Positions 49,904 through 50,030 of a stretch of 50,030 nt of DNA are shown here, one piece after another. The stretch is from Oscillospiraceae bacterium (GTDB taxonomy: Bacteria > Bacillota > Clostridia > Oscillospirales > Acutalibacteraceae): positions 1 through 50,030 of the forward strand of contig SVON01000011.1 in NCBI GenBank assembly GCA_015066365.1, read 5' to 3'. Every line of letters begins with the position of its first letter. Within the stretch, counting starts at the first letter, position 1. Made by a program: the position numbers and the translations under genes. The notes beneath the pieces were generated by a model. It saw nothing but the letters and a program-made list of their open reading frames with translations. It was not told the DNA's origin and ran no database searches.

Positions 49904-50030
49904 TTATTTCATTTTAACCTGCACCGTGGTGGATTTCACCGTGTTGCCGTACTTATCCTTCACCACGCAGTAAACGTAGCGGCCGCTGATCTTGGCGGTC
50001 ATCTTGCAGGAATACGACGCGGTAGTCACC
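49904..50030 (-). CDS. C-terminal end of a probable Ig-like repeat surface protein (cut by window edge)
   Basis: Only the last 41 codons and the stop are in the window. The peptide contains YSCKMTAKISGRYVYCVVKD and YGNTVKSTTVQVKMK. This Y-x-C-x-V/M...SGRYVYCVVKDKYGN pattern is typical of the last Ig-like modules of large clostridial surface proteins. The start and the rest of the gene lie beyond the right edge, so the identity is tentative. Confidence 0.6.
   Translation of the reverse strand, partial: VTTASYSCKMTAKISGRYVYCVVKDKYGNTVKSTTVQVKMK

Overview
The window looks like a chromosomal segment of a fairly GC-rich gut-type member of the Clostridia, most like the Oscillospiraceae/Ruminococcaceae. 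This is inferred from gene content: paired glgC/glgD, PolC-type sequence, RqcH, sortase-B-like proteins, an ECF sigma factor with a membrane partner, and strong AGGAGG ribosome sites with TTGACA/TATAAT promoters. No phage, insertion sequence or CRISPR array is visible. Nearly every gene or operon ends in a clear intrinsic terminator.

Layout. 0-3.4 kb: glgB-glgC-glgD glycogen synthesis operon (minus), cut by the left edge. 3.4-4.1 kb: intergenic repeats and a strongly folded plus-strand RNA candidate ending in a terminator just before a YD-repeat lipoprotein gene (4.1-5.1 kb). 5.2-11.1 kb (minus): polA, a metY-metA methionine operon and a PHP hydrolase. 11.1-11.5 kb: initiator tRNA-Met followed by a second candidate structured RNA. 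11.7-16.1 kb (plus): an HGTR-motif protein, a PolC-like protein that appears to have lost catalytic residues, and nadE. 16.1-19.4 kb: two coupled envelope genes, a zinc-ribbon membrane protein and an SGNH-hydrolase/VWA fusion. 19.5-25.2 kb: an Opp-type peptide ABC transporter whose binding protein is circularly permuted. 25.3-29.3 kb: an MFS transporter, glnA and cysteine desulfidase. 29.4-31.9 kb (minus): ECF sigma factor and a large four-repeat membrane partner. 32.0-34.6 kb: nif3-like gene and rqcH. 34.6-36.3 kb (minus): an unknown membrane protein and mscS. 36.5-37.3 kb: an SPFH protein. 37.3-47.7 kb: a long co-directional minus-strand cluster in the order cysteine desulfurase, pseudo-sortase, thiI, PncC/pseudo-sortase fusion, ruvC, ruvA, two flavoproteins and PAP2. 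47.9-50 kb: ruvX, gdhA and the tail of a surface protein.

Functional links. Cysteine desulfurase and ThiI form a sulfur relay for tRNA 4-thiouridine. MetA carries the residue expected for acetyl-CoA use, matching the O-acetylhomoserine-using MetY beside it. GlnA and GdhA cover ammonia assimilation. RuvA, RuvC and RuvX are Holliday-junction or related functions, with no ruvB in view.

The most unusual items are: (1) the circularly permuted OppA-like binding protein; (2) two sortase-B-fold proteins without catalytic His and Cys on either side of thiI, one fused to a PncC amidase; (3) two structured RNA candidates, one with a possible terminator/antiterminator switch; (4) a PHP/PolC-like pseudo-polymerase. 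All are read from sequence alone; no search or folding program was run.
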